Source of the DNA: an uncultured Clostridia bacterium | GTDB lineage: Bacteria; Bacillota; Clostridia; TANB77; CAG-508 | Assembly (NCBI GenBank): GCA_947628395.1 | Contig: CANQZP010000003.1 | Location: forward strand, 1-36,869 | DNA: 36,869 nucleotides | Direction: 5' to 3' | Part shown: positions 28,553-36,869 of the stretch, piece after piece | Layout of the letters: every line of letters begins with the position of its first letter | Numbering within the stretch: the stretch's first letter is position 1 | Program-made: the position numbers and the translations under genes | Notes under the pieces: model-generated | Told to the model about the DNA's origin: nothing | Database searches by the model: none | The model's input: the letters and a program-made list of their open reading frames with translations, nothing else

Positions 28553-29026
28553 TTGGCAAAGGATAGTATTGAGATAAAGGTAGAAAATCTTTTAAAAAAT
28601 ATTATTAATGACTTAGGTTATGATTTGTACGATGTTGAATATGCTAAAGAAGGAAAGGATTATTATTTACGTATATTCATAGATAGCCCAAATGGTATTT
28701 CTATAGATGATTGTGAAAATGTAAATAATAGTATTGATGAGATTTTAGATAAGTCTGATTTAATTAAAGAACAGTATTTTTTAGAAGTGTCTTCTACAGG
28801 ACTAGAAAAAAATTTGAGAAAAGATATTCATTTTATTTCTAATATAGGAAAAGAAATTGAAGTTAAGCTATTTGATAAAGTTAATAATAAAAAAATCTTT
28901 TCTGGGATTTTAAAGGATGTTAAAGATGATGAAATAATTTTAGAATCTGATAATGAGGATGTTATTATTAACAAAAATAATATTTCAGTGGCAAAAACTG
29001 TTTATGATTGGAATAATGAGGGTTAA
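28553..29026 (+). CDS. rimP: Ribosome maturation factor RimP
   Basis: GYDLYDVEYAKEGKDYYLRIFIDSPNGISIDDCENVNNSIDEILD...LEVSSTGLEKNLRK; upstream of nusA. Confidence 0.95.
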   Translation: MAKDSIEIKVENLLKNIINDLGYDLYDVEYAKEGKDYYLRIFIDSPNGISIDDCENVNNSIDEILDKSDLIKEQYFLEVSSTGLEKNLRKDIHFISNIGKEIEVKLFDKVNNKKIFSGILKDVKDDEIILESDNEDVIINKNNISVAKTVYDWNNEG

Positions 29027-29067
29027 CTTTTAGAGTAGTTATACCTCAGAAAGAAAGGAGATAAAAA

Positions 29068-30177
29068 ATGAAAGCAATTGATGTTAGAGAATTAGTTATA
29101 GCAATGGAGGAATTAGAAAAAGAAAGAGGTATTGATAAAGATTATTTATTAGAGTCAATAGAGACTGCTTTAGTTACTGCATATAAGAAAAATTTTGATT
29201 CTGCCGAAAATGTAAAAGTTACAATAGACAAAGAAACTGGTGATACTCATGTTTATTCTACAAAAACAGTTGTAAAATCAGTAAAAGATAATCTTTTAGA
29301 AATTAGTTTAGCAGATGCTAAAAAAATAAGTAAAAAATATGAAATAGGTGATAATGTTGATGTTGAGATAGTTCCTAAAAATTTTGGAAGAATTGCTGCT
29401 CAAACTGCTAAACAAGTTGTTGTACAAAAAATTAGAGAAGCTGAAAGAAATATTGTTTTTGATGAATATAGTGATAAAAAAGGTGAAATAGTTTCTGGTA
29501 TAATTCAAAAAGCTGATGGAAATGCAGTTGTTTTGGATTTAGGAAGATTAGAAGGTATTATGCCTTTAAAAGAACAAGTTCCTACTGAAAAATATAGTGT
29601 AAATGAGAAAATTAGAGGATATGTAGTAGATGTAGAAAAAGGTGTTAAGGGAAATCCTCAAGCTATTGTTTCTAGAAGTCATCCTGACTTTGTTAGAAAG
29701 TTATTTGAATTCGAAATTCCTGAAATATATGAAGGTTTAATAGAAATAAAAAATATTTCAAGAGATGCAGGAAGTAGAAGTAAAGTTGCTGTATATTCTA
29801 CTAATGAAAATATTGATCCTGTTGGTTCTTGTGTAGGTCAAAAAGGAGTTAGAATTCAAAATATTATAAATGAGTTACATGGTGAAAAGATAGATGTTAT
29901 TGAGTGGAATGAAGATCCTGCTATATTTATTTCTTCAGCTTTATTACCTGCTCAAGTTTTAGCTGTTGATACTAAAGAAGATGAAAAATTTGCTCAAGTA
30001 ATTGTTAAAGATGATCAATTATCTTTAGCTATAGGAAAGTCTGGACAAAATGCTAGACTTGCTGCCAAACTTACAAATTGGAAGATAGATATTAAGAGTG
30101 AATCACAATTTAGAAAGATGCTAGAAGAAATGCAAAATGAGGAAAATAGTAGAGTAGAAGAAGAACAAGGAGAGTAG
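29068..30177 (+). CDS. nusA: Transcription termination/antitermination protein NusA
   Basis: S1 and KH domains; DPVGSCVGQKGVRIQNIINELHGEKIDVIEW, IGKSGQNARLAAKLTNWKIDI. Confidence 0.97.
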   Translation: MKAIDVRELVIAMEELEKERGIDKDYLLESIETALVTAYKKNFDSAENVKVTIDKETGDTHVYSTKTVVKSVKDNLLEISLADAKKISKKYEIGDNVDVEIVPKNFGRIAAQTAKQVVVQKIREAERNIVFDEYSDKKGEIVSGIIQKADGNAVVLDLGRLEGIMPLKEQVPTEKYSVNEKIRGYVVDVEKGVKGNPQAIVSRSHPDFVRKLFEFEIPEIYEGLIEIKNISRDAGSRSKVAVYSTNENIDPVGSCVGQKGVRIQNIINELHGEKIDVIEWNEDPAIFISSALLPAQVLAVDTKEDEKFAQVIVKDDQLSLAIGKSGQNARLAAKLTNWKIDIKSESQFRKMLEEMQNEENSRVEEEQGE

Positions 30178-30182
30178 ATGTT

Positions 30183-30446
30183 TTGAAAAAAATACCTGAA
30201 AGAAGATGTATAGTTTGTTATGAATCAAAACCTAAAAAGGATTTAATAAGGATTGTAAAACCTAAAGAAGAAAATGTATGTGTTGATTTGACTGGTAAAA
30301 AGGCAGGTAGAGGTGCTTATATTTGTAATTCTTTAGAATGTTTAGAAAAAGCTATAAAAACTGATAAATTATCAAAAACTTTTGATTCGAAAGTAGATAA
30401 CGAAATTTATGAAGAATTGAGGATTATTATAAGTGGAACAAAATAA
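30183..30446 (+). CDS. ylxR: YlxR (RNase P modulator RnpM) family protein
   Basis: PERRCIVCYESKPKKDLIRIV...KKAGRGAYIC. Confidence 0.92.
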   Translation: MKKIPERRCIVCYESKPKKDLIRIVKPKEENVCVDLTGKKAGRGAYICNSLECLEKAIKTDKLSKTFDSKVDNEIYEELRIIISGTK

Positions 30447-30753
30447 GGTAAATGGGCTTTTAGGATTAGCAAGTAAAGCAGGAAAAGTTATCTGTGGCTC
30501 TGATGCTGTAGAAGAAGCAATTTTAAAAAAGAAAGTAAAATTAATAATTATTGCTACTGATTCTTCTGAAAAAACAAAACAGAAATTTTTAAAGATTTGC
30601 TTAGAAAATAATGTGAATTATAAACTCTATGGAACAGTTGAAGAAAATAGTAAAGCAATTGGTAAAGTTAATAAAGCAATTATTGCTATAAAAGATAAAA
30701 ATTTTGCAGATGCTATTATGGGTAAAATTTATGGGGGTGATACTATTGGTTAA
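30433..30753 (+). CDS. L7Ae-family RNA-binding protein (YlxQ-like)
   Basis: [40 protein letters not shown]; between ylxR and infB. Confidence 0.9.
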   Translation: MEQNKVNGLLGLASKAGKVICGSDAVEEAILKKKVKLIIIATDSSEKTKQKFLKICLENNVNYKLYGTVEENSKAIGKVNKAIIAIKDKNFADAIMGKIYGGDTIG

Positions 30754-33499
30754 AATAAAAATTCATGAACTTGCAAAAAAATTAGAACTAACTAATAAAG
30801 AGGTTATTGATAAGGCGACTGAATTAGGAATTGAGGTAAAAAGCCATTTAAGTGCTATTTCAGAAACTGATGCAGAAAATATAACTAAAGCATTTAATAA
30901 AAATAGTAAAGAAAAAAGTAGTAAAGAGAAAAAAGAAATGGTATCTGAACCTGTTATAATTAGAAGAGCTGTTATCATAGAAGACGAGGATGAGGATAAA
31001 CCTAAAGAAAACAAATCTGGTGTAGGATTTGTAGAAAAAAATAAGAGAAATAAGGATTATAATATTGTTTATAGAAATAAACAAACTAAACCTATGTCTG
31101 TAGCTGAATTATTTGGTATTCCTTCTAAGAATGATAAAAAAGAAGAAAAGAAAGAAGCAGTAGTAGAAAAGCCAGCCAAGGTAGTAAATAGAAATATATC
31201 AGATAATAAAGAGGTTGAAAAAGCAAAGAAGAGTAATAGTATGGAAGAAGTTAAAAGCAGAACTGTTGTAGAAAATAATTATAGTAAAAATAAGAATAAT
31301 TATCAGAAAAATAATCAAAATAGTAATGGTTATAATAAAAATAGTAATTTTAATAAAACTAATAACTATAATAAAAACAATAACAATAACGGTTATAATA
31401 AAAATAATAATTTTAGCAATAACAGAAAACTAGACAACAAAGGTATTGACAGAAATATTAAGAATATTATGTCTGATATAGTTGAAAAGGAAAATGTTAG
31501 AGAATATTCTAATAAGGCAATTGATAAACAAAAAAGTAATCGTAATTTTAATGAGGAAAATAGAGTTAAAAAATCTAAGAAAAAGGGTATGAATGATGAT
31601 TTTAGTTCTAGCAAACTTAGAAATCTAAAGCAAGAAAGTAAACTTTCAAATGTTGATATGTTAGACTATTATGATTTAAGTACTCAAAGAGGAAGAAGAA
31701 GCGAGAAAAAAGGTAAACAAGAAAATAGAAATAAACAAAAAATATTTAAACTTACTGAAATTACTATTCCATCTTCTATTACAGTAAAAGACTTAGCCGC
31801 TGAAATGAAAATTACAAGTGGTGATGTAATAAAGAAACTTTTAAGTTTAGGTGTAATGGCTACAATAAATCAAGAGATTGATTTTGATATTGCATTTTTA
31901 GTTGCTTCTGAATATGGAATTAATGCTATTAAGAAAGATGTTAAAACTGAAGAGGATATATTGTTTGATGAGAGTGAAGATAAGCAAGAAGATTTAATAA
32001 ATAGACCACCAGTTATTGTTGTAATGGGACACGTAGATCATGGAAAAACTTCGCTTCTAGATGCTATTCGTTCTACTAATGTTATAGAAGGTGAATCTGG
32101 AGGAATTACTCAAGCAATTGGTGCTTATCAAGTTGATGTTAATGGTAGATCAATCACATTTTTAGATACTCCTGGACATGAAGCATTTACTAGTATGAGA
32201 GCTAGAGGTGCTCAGATAACAGATATTGCTATATTGGTAGTTGCTGCAAATGATGGTGTTATGCCTCAAACTGTTGAAGCAATAAACCATGCTAAAGCTG
32301 CGGAGATTCCTATTATTGTTGCTGTTAATAAAATGGATTTAGAAGGAGCTAATTTTGAAAAAATAAAACAAGAATTAACAGAATATGAACTTATTCCAGA
32401 AGAGTGGGGTGGAGATACAATATTTGTTCCTATTTCTGCTAGAAAGAAACAAGGAATCGATACTTTACTTGAAATGGTATTATTACAAGCTGATATGTTA
32501 GAGCTTAAGGTAAATCCTAAAAAACAAGCTAAAGGTACTGTCATTGAAGCAAAACTAGATAAAAGTAGAGGTCCAGTTGCTACAATGCTTGTACAAAGAG
32601 GAAAATTAGATGTTGGTGATACTATAGTTGTTGGTTCTACTATTGGTAGAATAAGAGCTATGATGGATGATAAAGGTAAGAAGGTAAAATCAGCAGGACC
32701 TTCAATGCCAGTTGAGATAACAGGTTTAACTGAAGTTCCTCAAGCAGGTGATACTTTCTATGAAGTTAAAGATGAAAAAACTGCTAAACATTTAATTGAA
32801 AGAAGAAGACGTCAAGAAAGAGAGAAATCTTTAAATGCTACAACTAAAGTAAGTTTAGATGATTTATTTAATCAAATTGAACAAGGTAACTTAAAACAAT
32901 TAAACTTAATTATAAAGGCTGATGTTCAAGGTTCTGTTGAGGCTGTAAAACAATCATTAGAAAAATTATCTAATGATCAAGTAAAAGTAAAGGTAATTCA
33001 CTCAAATGTTGGTGCAATTACTGAGACTGATGTTACATTAGCTAAAGTATCTAATGCTATTATTATAGGATTTAATGTAAGACCAGAGCCTATTGCTAAG
33101 TCTCAAGCAGAAAAAGATGAAGTAGAGATAAAAACATATTCTGTAATATATAATGCTATTGAAGATATTGAAGCTGCTATGAAAGGCATGTTAGATCCAG
33201 AGTTTAAAGAAGTTGTAATTGGTAATGCTGAAGTAAGACAAACATTTAAAGTTTCAAATGTTGGTACTATTGCAGGATGTTATGTAACAGATGGAAAAAT
33301 TGCTAGAAATTCTACAGTAAGAGTTATTAGAGATAATGTTGTATTACATGAAGGAAAGCTTATTTCTTTAAAGAGATTTAAAGATGATGCTAAAGAAGTT
33401 GCTTCTGGATATGAGTGTGGTGTTCAAATTGAGAATTATAATGATATTCAAGAAGGAGACATTATTGAAGCTCATATTATGGAAGAAATAAAAAGATAG
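30746..33499 (+). CDS. infB: Translation initiation factor IF-2
   Basis: [40 protein letters not shown] start 30746 overlapping the L7Ae gene. Confidence 0.97.
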   Translation: MVKIKIHELAKKLELTNKEVIDKATELGIEVKSHLSAISETDAENITKAFNKNSKEKSSKEKKEMVSEPVIIRRAVIIEDEDEDKPKENKSGVGFVEKNKRNKDYNIVYRNKQTKPMSVAELFGIPSKNDKKEEKKEAVVEKPAKVVNRNISDNKEVEKAKKSNSMEEVKSRTVVENNYSKNKNNYQKNNQNSNGYNKNSNFNKTNNYNKNNNNNGYNKNNNFSNNRKLDNKGIDRNIKNIMSDIVEKENVREYSNKAIDKQKSNRNFNEENRVKKSKKKGMNDDFSSSKLRNLKQESKLSNVDMLDYYDLSTQRGRRSEKKGKQENRNKQKIFKLTEITIPSSITVKDLAAEMKITSGDVIKKLLSLGVMATINQEIDFDIAFLVASEYGINAIKKDVKTEEDILFDESEDKQEDLINRPPVIVVMGHVDHGKTSLLDAIRSTNVIEGESGGITQAIGAYQVDVNGRSITFLDTPGHEAFTSMRARGAQITDIAILVVAANDGVMPQTVEAINHAKAAEIPIIVAVNKMDLEGANFEKIKQELTEYELIPEEWGGDTIFVPISARKKQGIDTLLEMVLLQADMLELKVNPKKQAKGTVIEAKLDKSRGPVATMLVQRGKLDVGDTIVVGSTIGRIRAMMDDKGKKVKSAGPSMPVEITGLTEVPQAGDTFYEVKDEKTAKHLIERRRRQEREKSLNATTKVSLDDLFNQIEQGNLKQLNLIIKADVQGSVEAVKQSLEKLSNDQVKVKVIHSNVGAITETDVTLAKVSNAIIIGFNVRPEPIAKSQAEKDEVEIKTYSVIYNAIEDIEAAMKGMLDPEFKEVVIGNAEVRQTFKVSNVGTIAGCYVTDGKIARNSTVRVIRDNVVLHEGKLISLKRFKDDAKEVASGYECGVQIENYNDIQEGDIIEAHIMEEIKR

Positions 33500-33509
33500 G
33501 AGAGTTTAA

Positions 33510-33881
33510 ATGCAAAAAAATAGTAACAGAATGAATAAAATTGATGAAGAACTAAAAAAAGAGATTAGTTATATTATTTCTCAGGAACTTAAAGATCCTC
33601 ATATTACTGGTTTAATTAGTGTTACAAAAGTATCTACTACACCAGATTTGAGATTTTCTAGAGTTTATGTTAGTATGATAGGTGCTAAGAGTAATAAGGG
33701 TAATTTAGCAAGATTAAAAAAATCATCAGGATATATTAGAACTATGATTGCTAAAAAAGTTAATTTAAGAACTACTCCAGAACTTATTTTTGAATTTGAT
33801 GAGTCTTTGGAATATGGTTCTAGAATTGATTCTATTATTAAAGATATTACTAAAGATTTGAAAAAAGATAATGAAGAATAA
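33510..33881 (+). CDS. rbfA: Ribosome-binding factor A
   Basis: NRMNKIDEELKKEISYIISQELKDPHITGLISVTKVSTTPDLRFSRVYVS. Confidence 0.95.
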   Translation: MQKNSNRMNKIDEELKKEISYIISQELKDPHITGLISVTKVSTTPDLRFSRVYVSMIGAKSNKGNLARLKKSSGYIRTMIAKKVNLRTTPELIFEFDESLEYGSRIDSIIKDITKDLKKDNEE

Positions 33882-33927
33882 TATATGCTTAAGATAAAAT
33901 ATTATAAAAGAGAAAGGATTTTTGTTT

Positions 33928-34878
33928 ATGACTTTAGATATTATTAAAGAAGAGATAGAAAAGGCAAATAGTATTGTCGTTTTAGCTCATGAAAACCCTG
34001 ATGGAGATGCCATAGGTAGCATTTTAGCTACATATATTTTATTAAAAGAGATGGGAAAAGATGTTGATTGTGTAACTTCAGTTTTTCCTAGGACATATAG
34101 TTTTTTACCTCATGCTGAAGAGACTATAAGAGAGGGAAGAGATGAAAAGTATGATTTAGCTATTGCTTTAGATTGCTCTGAAATAAAGAGATTGGATGAT
34201 CCTAATAATAGTTTTGAAAAGGCAAAGGTAAAAGTTAATATTGATCATCATATTGCAAATAGTATGTTTGGTGATTATAATTTTGTAGATCCAGTTTCAC
34301 CTGCTTGTTGTCAAATTTTAACTATGATTTTGGAATATATGAAAATTGATATCACTAAAGAAATTGCTACTTGTCTTCTTACTGGTATTATTACTGATAC
34401 TGGTGGGTTTAGATATGAAGGTGTATCTTCTGATACTTTTGAATATGTTTCTCAATTTCTAGAAAAGGGAGTTAATTTATCTAAAATATATAAACAATCA
34501 ATGCAATGTATTTCTAGACCTAGATTTGAGATTAGAAAACTAGCTCAAGATAGATTAGAATTTTTAGAAGATGGTAAGATTGCATATACATATATAACAA
34601 AAGAAGATATGGAAAGTTTTGGTGTTTTGCAGAGCGAGTTAGATGGTATTGTTGAAAATGGTAGGGATATAGAAGGTGTTGAGGTTTCTATTTTCCTTTA
34701 TGAGACTGATAAGGGATATAAGGCTTCTCTTCGTTCGAATGATTATGTGAATGTAGCTGATATTTGTTTGTTGTTTAATGGTGGTGGACATATTAAGGCT
34801 GCTGGGGCGACTTTGCCATATTCTTTAGAGGAGGCAAAGGAGAGAATTGTTTCTCAAACAAAAAATTTTTTGAAATAG
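33928..34878 (+). CDS. nrnA: DHH/DHHA1 phosphoesterase (NrnA-like oligoribonuclease/pAp phosphatase)
   Basis: AHENPDGDAIGS, LDCSE, VNIDHHIANSMFGD, GGGHIKAAGATL. Confidence 0.93.
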   Translation: MTLDIIKEEIEKANSIVVLAHENPDGDAIGSILATYILLKEMGKDVDCVTSVFPRTYSFLPHAEETIREGRDEKYDLAIALDCSEIKRLDDPNNSFEKAKVKVNIDHHIANSMFGDYNFVDPVSPACCQILTMILEYMKIDITKEIATCLLTGIITDTGGFRYEGVSSDTFEYVSQFLEKGVNLSKIYKQSMQCISRPRFEIRKLAQDRLEFLEDGKIAYTYITKEDMESFGVLQSELDGIVENGRDIEGVEVSIFLYETDKGYKASLRSNDYVNVADICLLFNGGGHIKAAGATLPYSLEEAKERIVSQTKNFLK

Positions 34879-34892
34879 ATTTTAATTTAGTA

Positions 34893-35087
34893 GTACAATA
34901 ATTGATTTTTAAATAGCCGCGTAAGCAACCAAACGAGACCGATAGGTCGAGTGCGATGTGGAGCAAATTACAGATATTTTTGTATTTCGCACTTTCTTCG
35001 AAGCCCGGGCGATTAATAATCGCCCCTACCAAATACTTTTAATCTGAAAGTTGCGACAGCAAAGCTATAAAAAATCAATTATTATAC
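34893..35087. mobile_element. MITE-like element, copy 2
   Basis: Same inverted ends and internal sequence as 28200-28408, with class B repeat GGGCGATTAATAATCGCCCCTAC at 35007-35029. Confidence 0.85.
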
Positions 35088-35178
35088 TGCTTTTTTAGAA
35101 TATATCCTTTTAATTTAAATAGATATTGTTTGAGAGAGTTATATTTTCATCAATTTATTATATATCGAAGGTATTTAT

Positions 35179-36040
35179 ATGGATGGGATGATTTTAGTTA
35201 ATAAGGAAAAAGGTATTTCTTCTTTTGGAGTAGTTTCTAAAATTAGAAAATTATATGGAATAAAGAAAGTTCGGACATACTGGTACACTTGACCCAGAAG
35301 CTGAAGGGGTTCTACCTGTTTTAATTGGACAAGCTACGAAGCTTTCTAAATATTTTGTTGAGCATGATAAAAAGTATAGGGCAGTTTTGAGATTGGGAAT
35401 AAAAACTGATACTGGTGATAGTGAAGGAAAAGTTTTAGAAAAAGATAATTTTATTTTAGATTTAGAAAAGATAGAAGATTATAAAAGAGTATTTAATTCA
35501 TTTAAAGGTAAACAAATGCAATTACCTCCTATGTATTCTGCTTTGAAAGTTAATGGAAAAAAGTTATATGAATATGCAAGAGATGGAATTGAAGTTGAAC
35601 GTCATGAAAGAGAGATAGAAGTTTATAGTATTGATATTTTAAAAGTGCTTGAGAATAGTATTGAATTTGAAGTAGAGTGTTCTAAGGGTACATATATCAG
35701 AACTTTATGTGAGAGTATTGCTGAAAGACTTGGAACTATTGGCTTTATGGAGAGTTTGATAAGAACTAAAGTTGATAATTTTAGTATTAATGATAGTTTT
35801 ACTTTAGAAGAAATTGAAAATAGTGGAGATAGGGAAAAGTGTGTAATTAGTATAGAAAAATTATTTGAAAATAGTGATAAGATATATTTAAATGAAAGTA
35901 AACTTAAGTTGTTTATAAATGGAGGAAGATTAAAGACTGATTTTATAGATGGTTTATATAGAGTTTATTTTGAAGATAAATTTATTGGTTTAGGAAATGT
36001 AAAGGATAATATTCTAAAAAGAGATATTGTTTTGGAGTAA
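35179..36040 (+). CDS. truB: tRNA pseudouridine(55) synthase TruB; needs +1 frameshift at CGG 35272-35274
   Basis: MDGMILVNKEKGISSFGVVSKIRKLYGIKKV | [28 protein letters not shown]...; the invariant [10 protein letters not shown] motif is rebuilt only by skipping C35272; zero frame stops within 5 codons. Confidence 0.95.
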
Positions 36041-36110
36041 ATAAAATTTAGTAATCAAGCCCATTTTATATTGATTTTTCATATTATATATCAAAAAGGA
36101 GAGTGTATAG

Positions 36111-36680
36111 ATGGAAAATCAAGAAAATTTGGATGTTAGAAGATATTTATATAGGTTTGATGAGATTTTAAATCAGATGGAAAGAAAAATGTTATCTGCT
36201 ATTTTTACTGGTAATATAACTTTAGATTTTATAAAGTGTATGATACCTCATCATCAGGCTGCTATTTATATGTGCCAAAATTTATTGGAATTTACGAGTT
36301 ATGAACCCCTTAAAGAGATTGCTAGGGGAATAGTTAGAATGCAGACAAGAGGAATTGAACAGATGAGTAATATTGCGAGAACTACATCTGGTTTTAAAAA
36401 TTCGGCTATAGATGTAAATAATTACATTAATAATTATTTAGAGATTACAAGAAATATGGTTTGGAATATGAAAAATAGTGATAGGGGAATGGATATTAAT
36501 TTGGATTTTGTGAGTGAAATGATTCCTCATCATGAAGGTGCAATTGCTATGTGTAATAATTTACTTAAATATAATATTGATCCAAGATTAAGGAGTGTTG
36601 CTAAAACGATTATCGAGGAACAAAGTCGAGGTGTAGAAGAATTAGAAAAGATAAGAGCAGATTTATCGAGTGTTTCTTAA
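36111..36680 (+). CDS. DUF305 family protein
   Basis: Two MIPHHxxAIxMCxNLL motifs (MIPHHQAAIYMCQNLL, MIPHHEGAIAMCNNLL). Confidence 0.85.
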   Translation: MENQENLDVRRYLYRFDEILNQMERKMLSAIFTGNITLDFIKCMIPHHQAAIYMCQNLLEFTSYEPLKEIARGIVRMQTRGIEQMSNIARTTSGFKNSAIDVNNYINNYLEITRNMVWNMKNSDRGMDINLDFVSEMIPHHEGAIAMCNNLLKYNIDPRLRSVAKTIIEEQSRGVEELEKIRADLSSVS

Positions 36681-36699
36681 GTTCTATATTATTTATGAA

Positions 36700-36742
36700 A
36701 TAAGAAAGGCATTTTGCCTTGTAGGGGCGATTTTAATCGCCC
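36700..36742. repeat. Class B repeat block (ataagaaaggcattttgccttGTAGGGGCGATTTTAATCGCCCG)
   Basis: Near-copy of 1496-1540. Confidence 0.75.
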
Positions 36743-36869
36743 GTTTCTTTGAAGTAAGAGTAAAATATATGTCGCTCTCTTTGCTTTAGCAAATAAGAAA
36801 AGTGGCTTCGCCACATGTCACTCGCTTCGCTCGGACGAATCAAGGTAACTTAACCTTGTTGTATAGGAA

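Noticed and set aside
31260-31440. Asn/Lys-rich repeats in infB
   Set aside because: Typical variable low-complexity linker in the N-terminal region of IF-2 in AT-rich genomes.
1385-35274. Random sequencing or assembly indels as the explanation of the six frameshifts
   Set aside because: Not fully excluded without reads, but all six are the same event (extra C immediately before an in-frame GGA/GGT), no other frameshift type occurs in about 30 kb of coding sequence, and none lies in a long homopolymer. A frame-blind error should also put extra C before out-of-frame GG; since GG is biased to Gly codons in this AT-rich genome, read inspection is still needed.
1385-35274. Simple reassignment of CGG to another amino acid
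   Set aside because: A 3-base reassignment would leave the zero frame intact, but here the zero frame usually stops soon after CGG and the homologous sequence continues in +1.

Overview
Low-GC Firmicutes/Clostridia-like chromosomal window dominated by housekeeping genes. Order: ylmH-like, membrane protein, rluD, rluB, S1-domain protein, a replication-relaxation-like protein facing a VirD4-like ATPase, a spoVB/murJ-type flippase, HU, an orphan minus-strand ORF, T-box + ileS, secG, rnr, a class A PBP, cysS, a FemX-like protein, a membrane protein, ftsH, then rimP-nusA-ylxR-L7Ae-infB-rbfA-nrnA-truB and a DUF305 protein. The left edge holds a prepilin-like/FGE-sulfatase (C-type-lectin-fold-like) protein whose C-terminus resembles a diversity-generating-retroelement target, and an Rpn-family nuclease. 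Main discovery: six genes (FGE-like protein, ylmH-like, membrane protein at 3717, rluB, S1-domain protein, truB) are each split by one +1 frameshift. In all six the shift falls exactly at an in-frame CGG codon, and skipping the C restores a GGA/GGT glycine and the rest of the protein. By manual scan, every other CGG trinucleotide in the recognised genes straddles codons. The one in-frame CGG that is not a frameshift is in the compositionally atypical orphan ORF at 13561-13920. This suggests that CGG is unassigned or poorly decoded in this organism and serves as a +1 frameshift site, or that the quadruplet CGGN is read as glycine. The window also carries two families of short palindromic GC-rich repeats (some inside ORFs), a MITE-like element with terminal inverted repeats in at least two copies, and other large palindromes. 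I identified no tRNA, rRNA, CRISPR array or reverse transcriptase.
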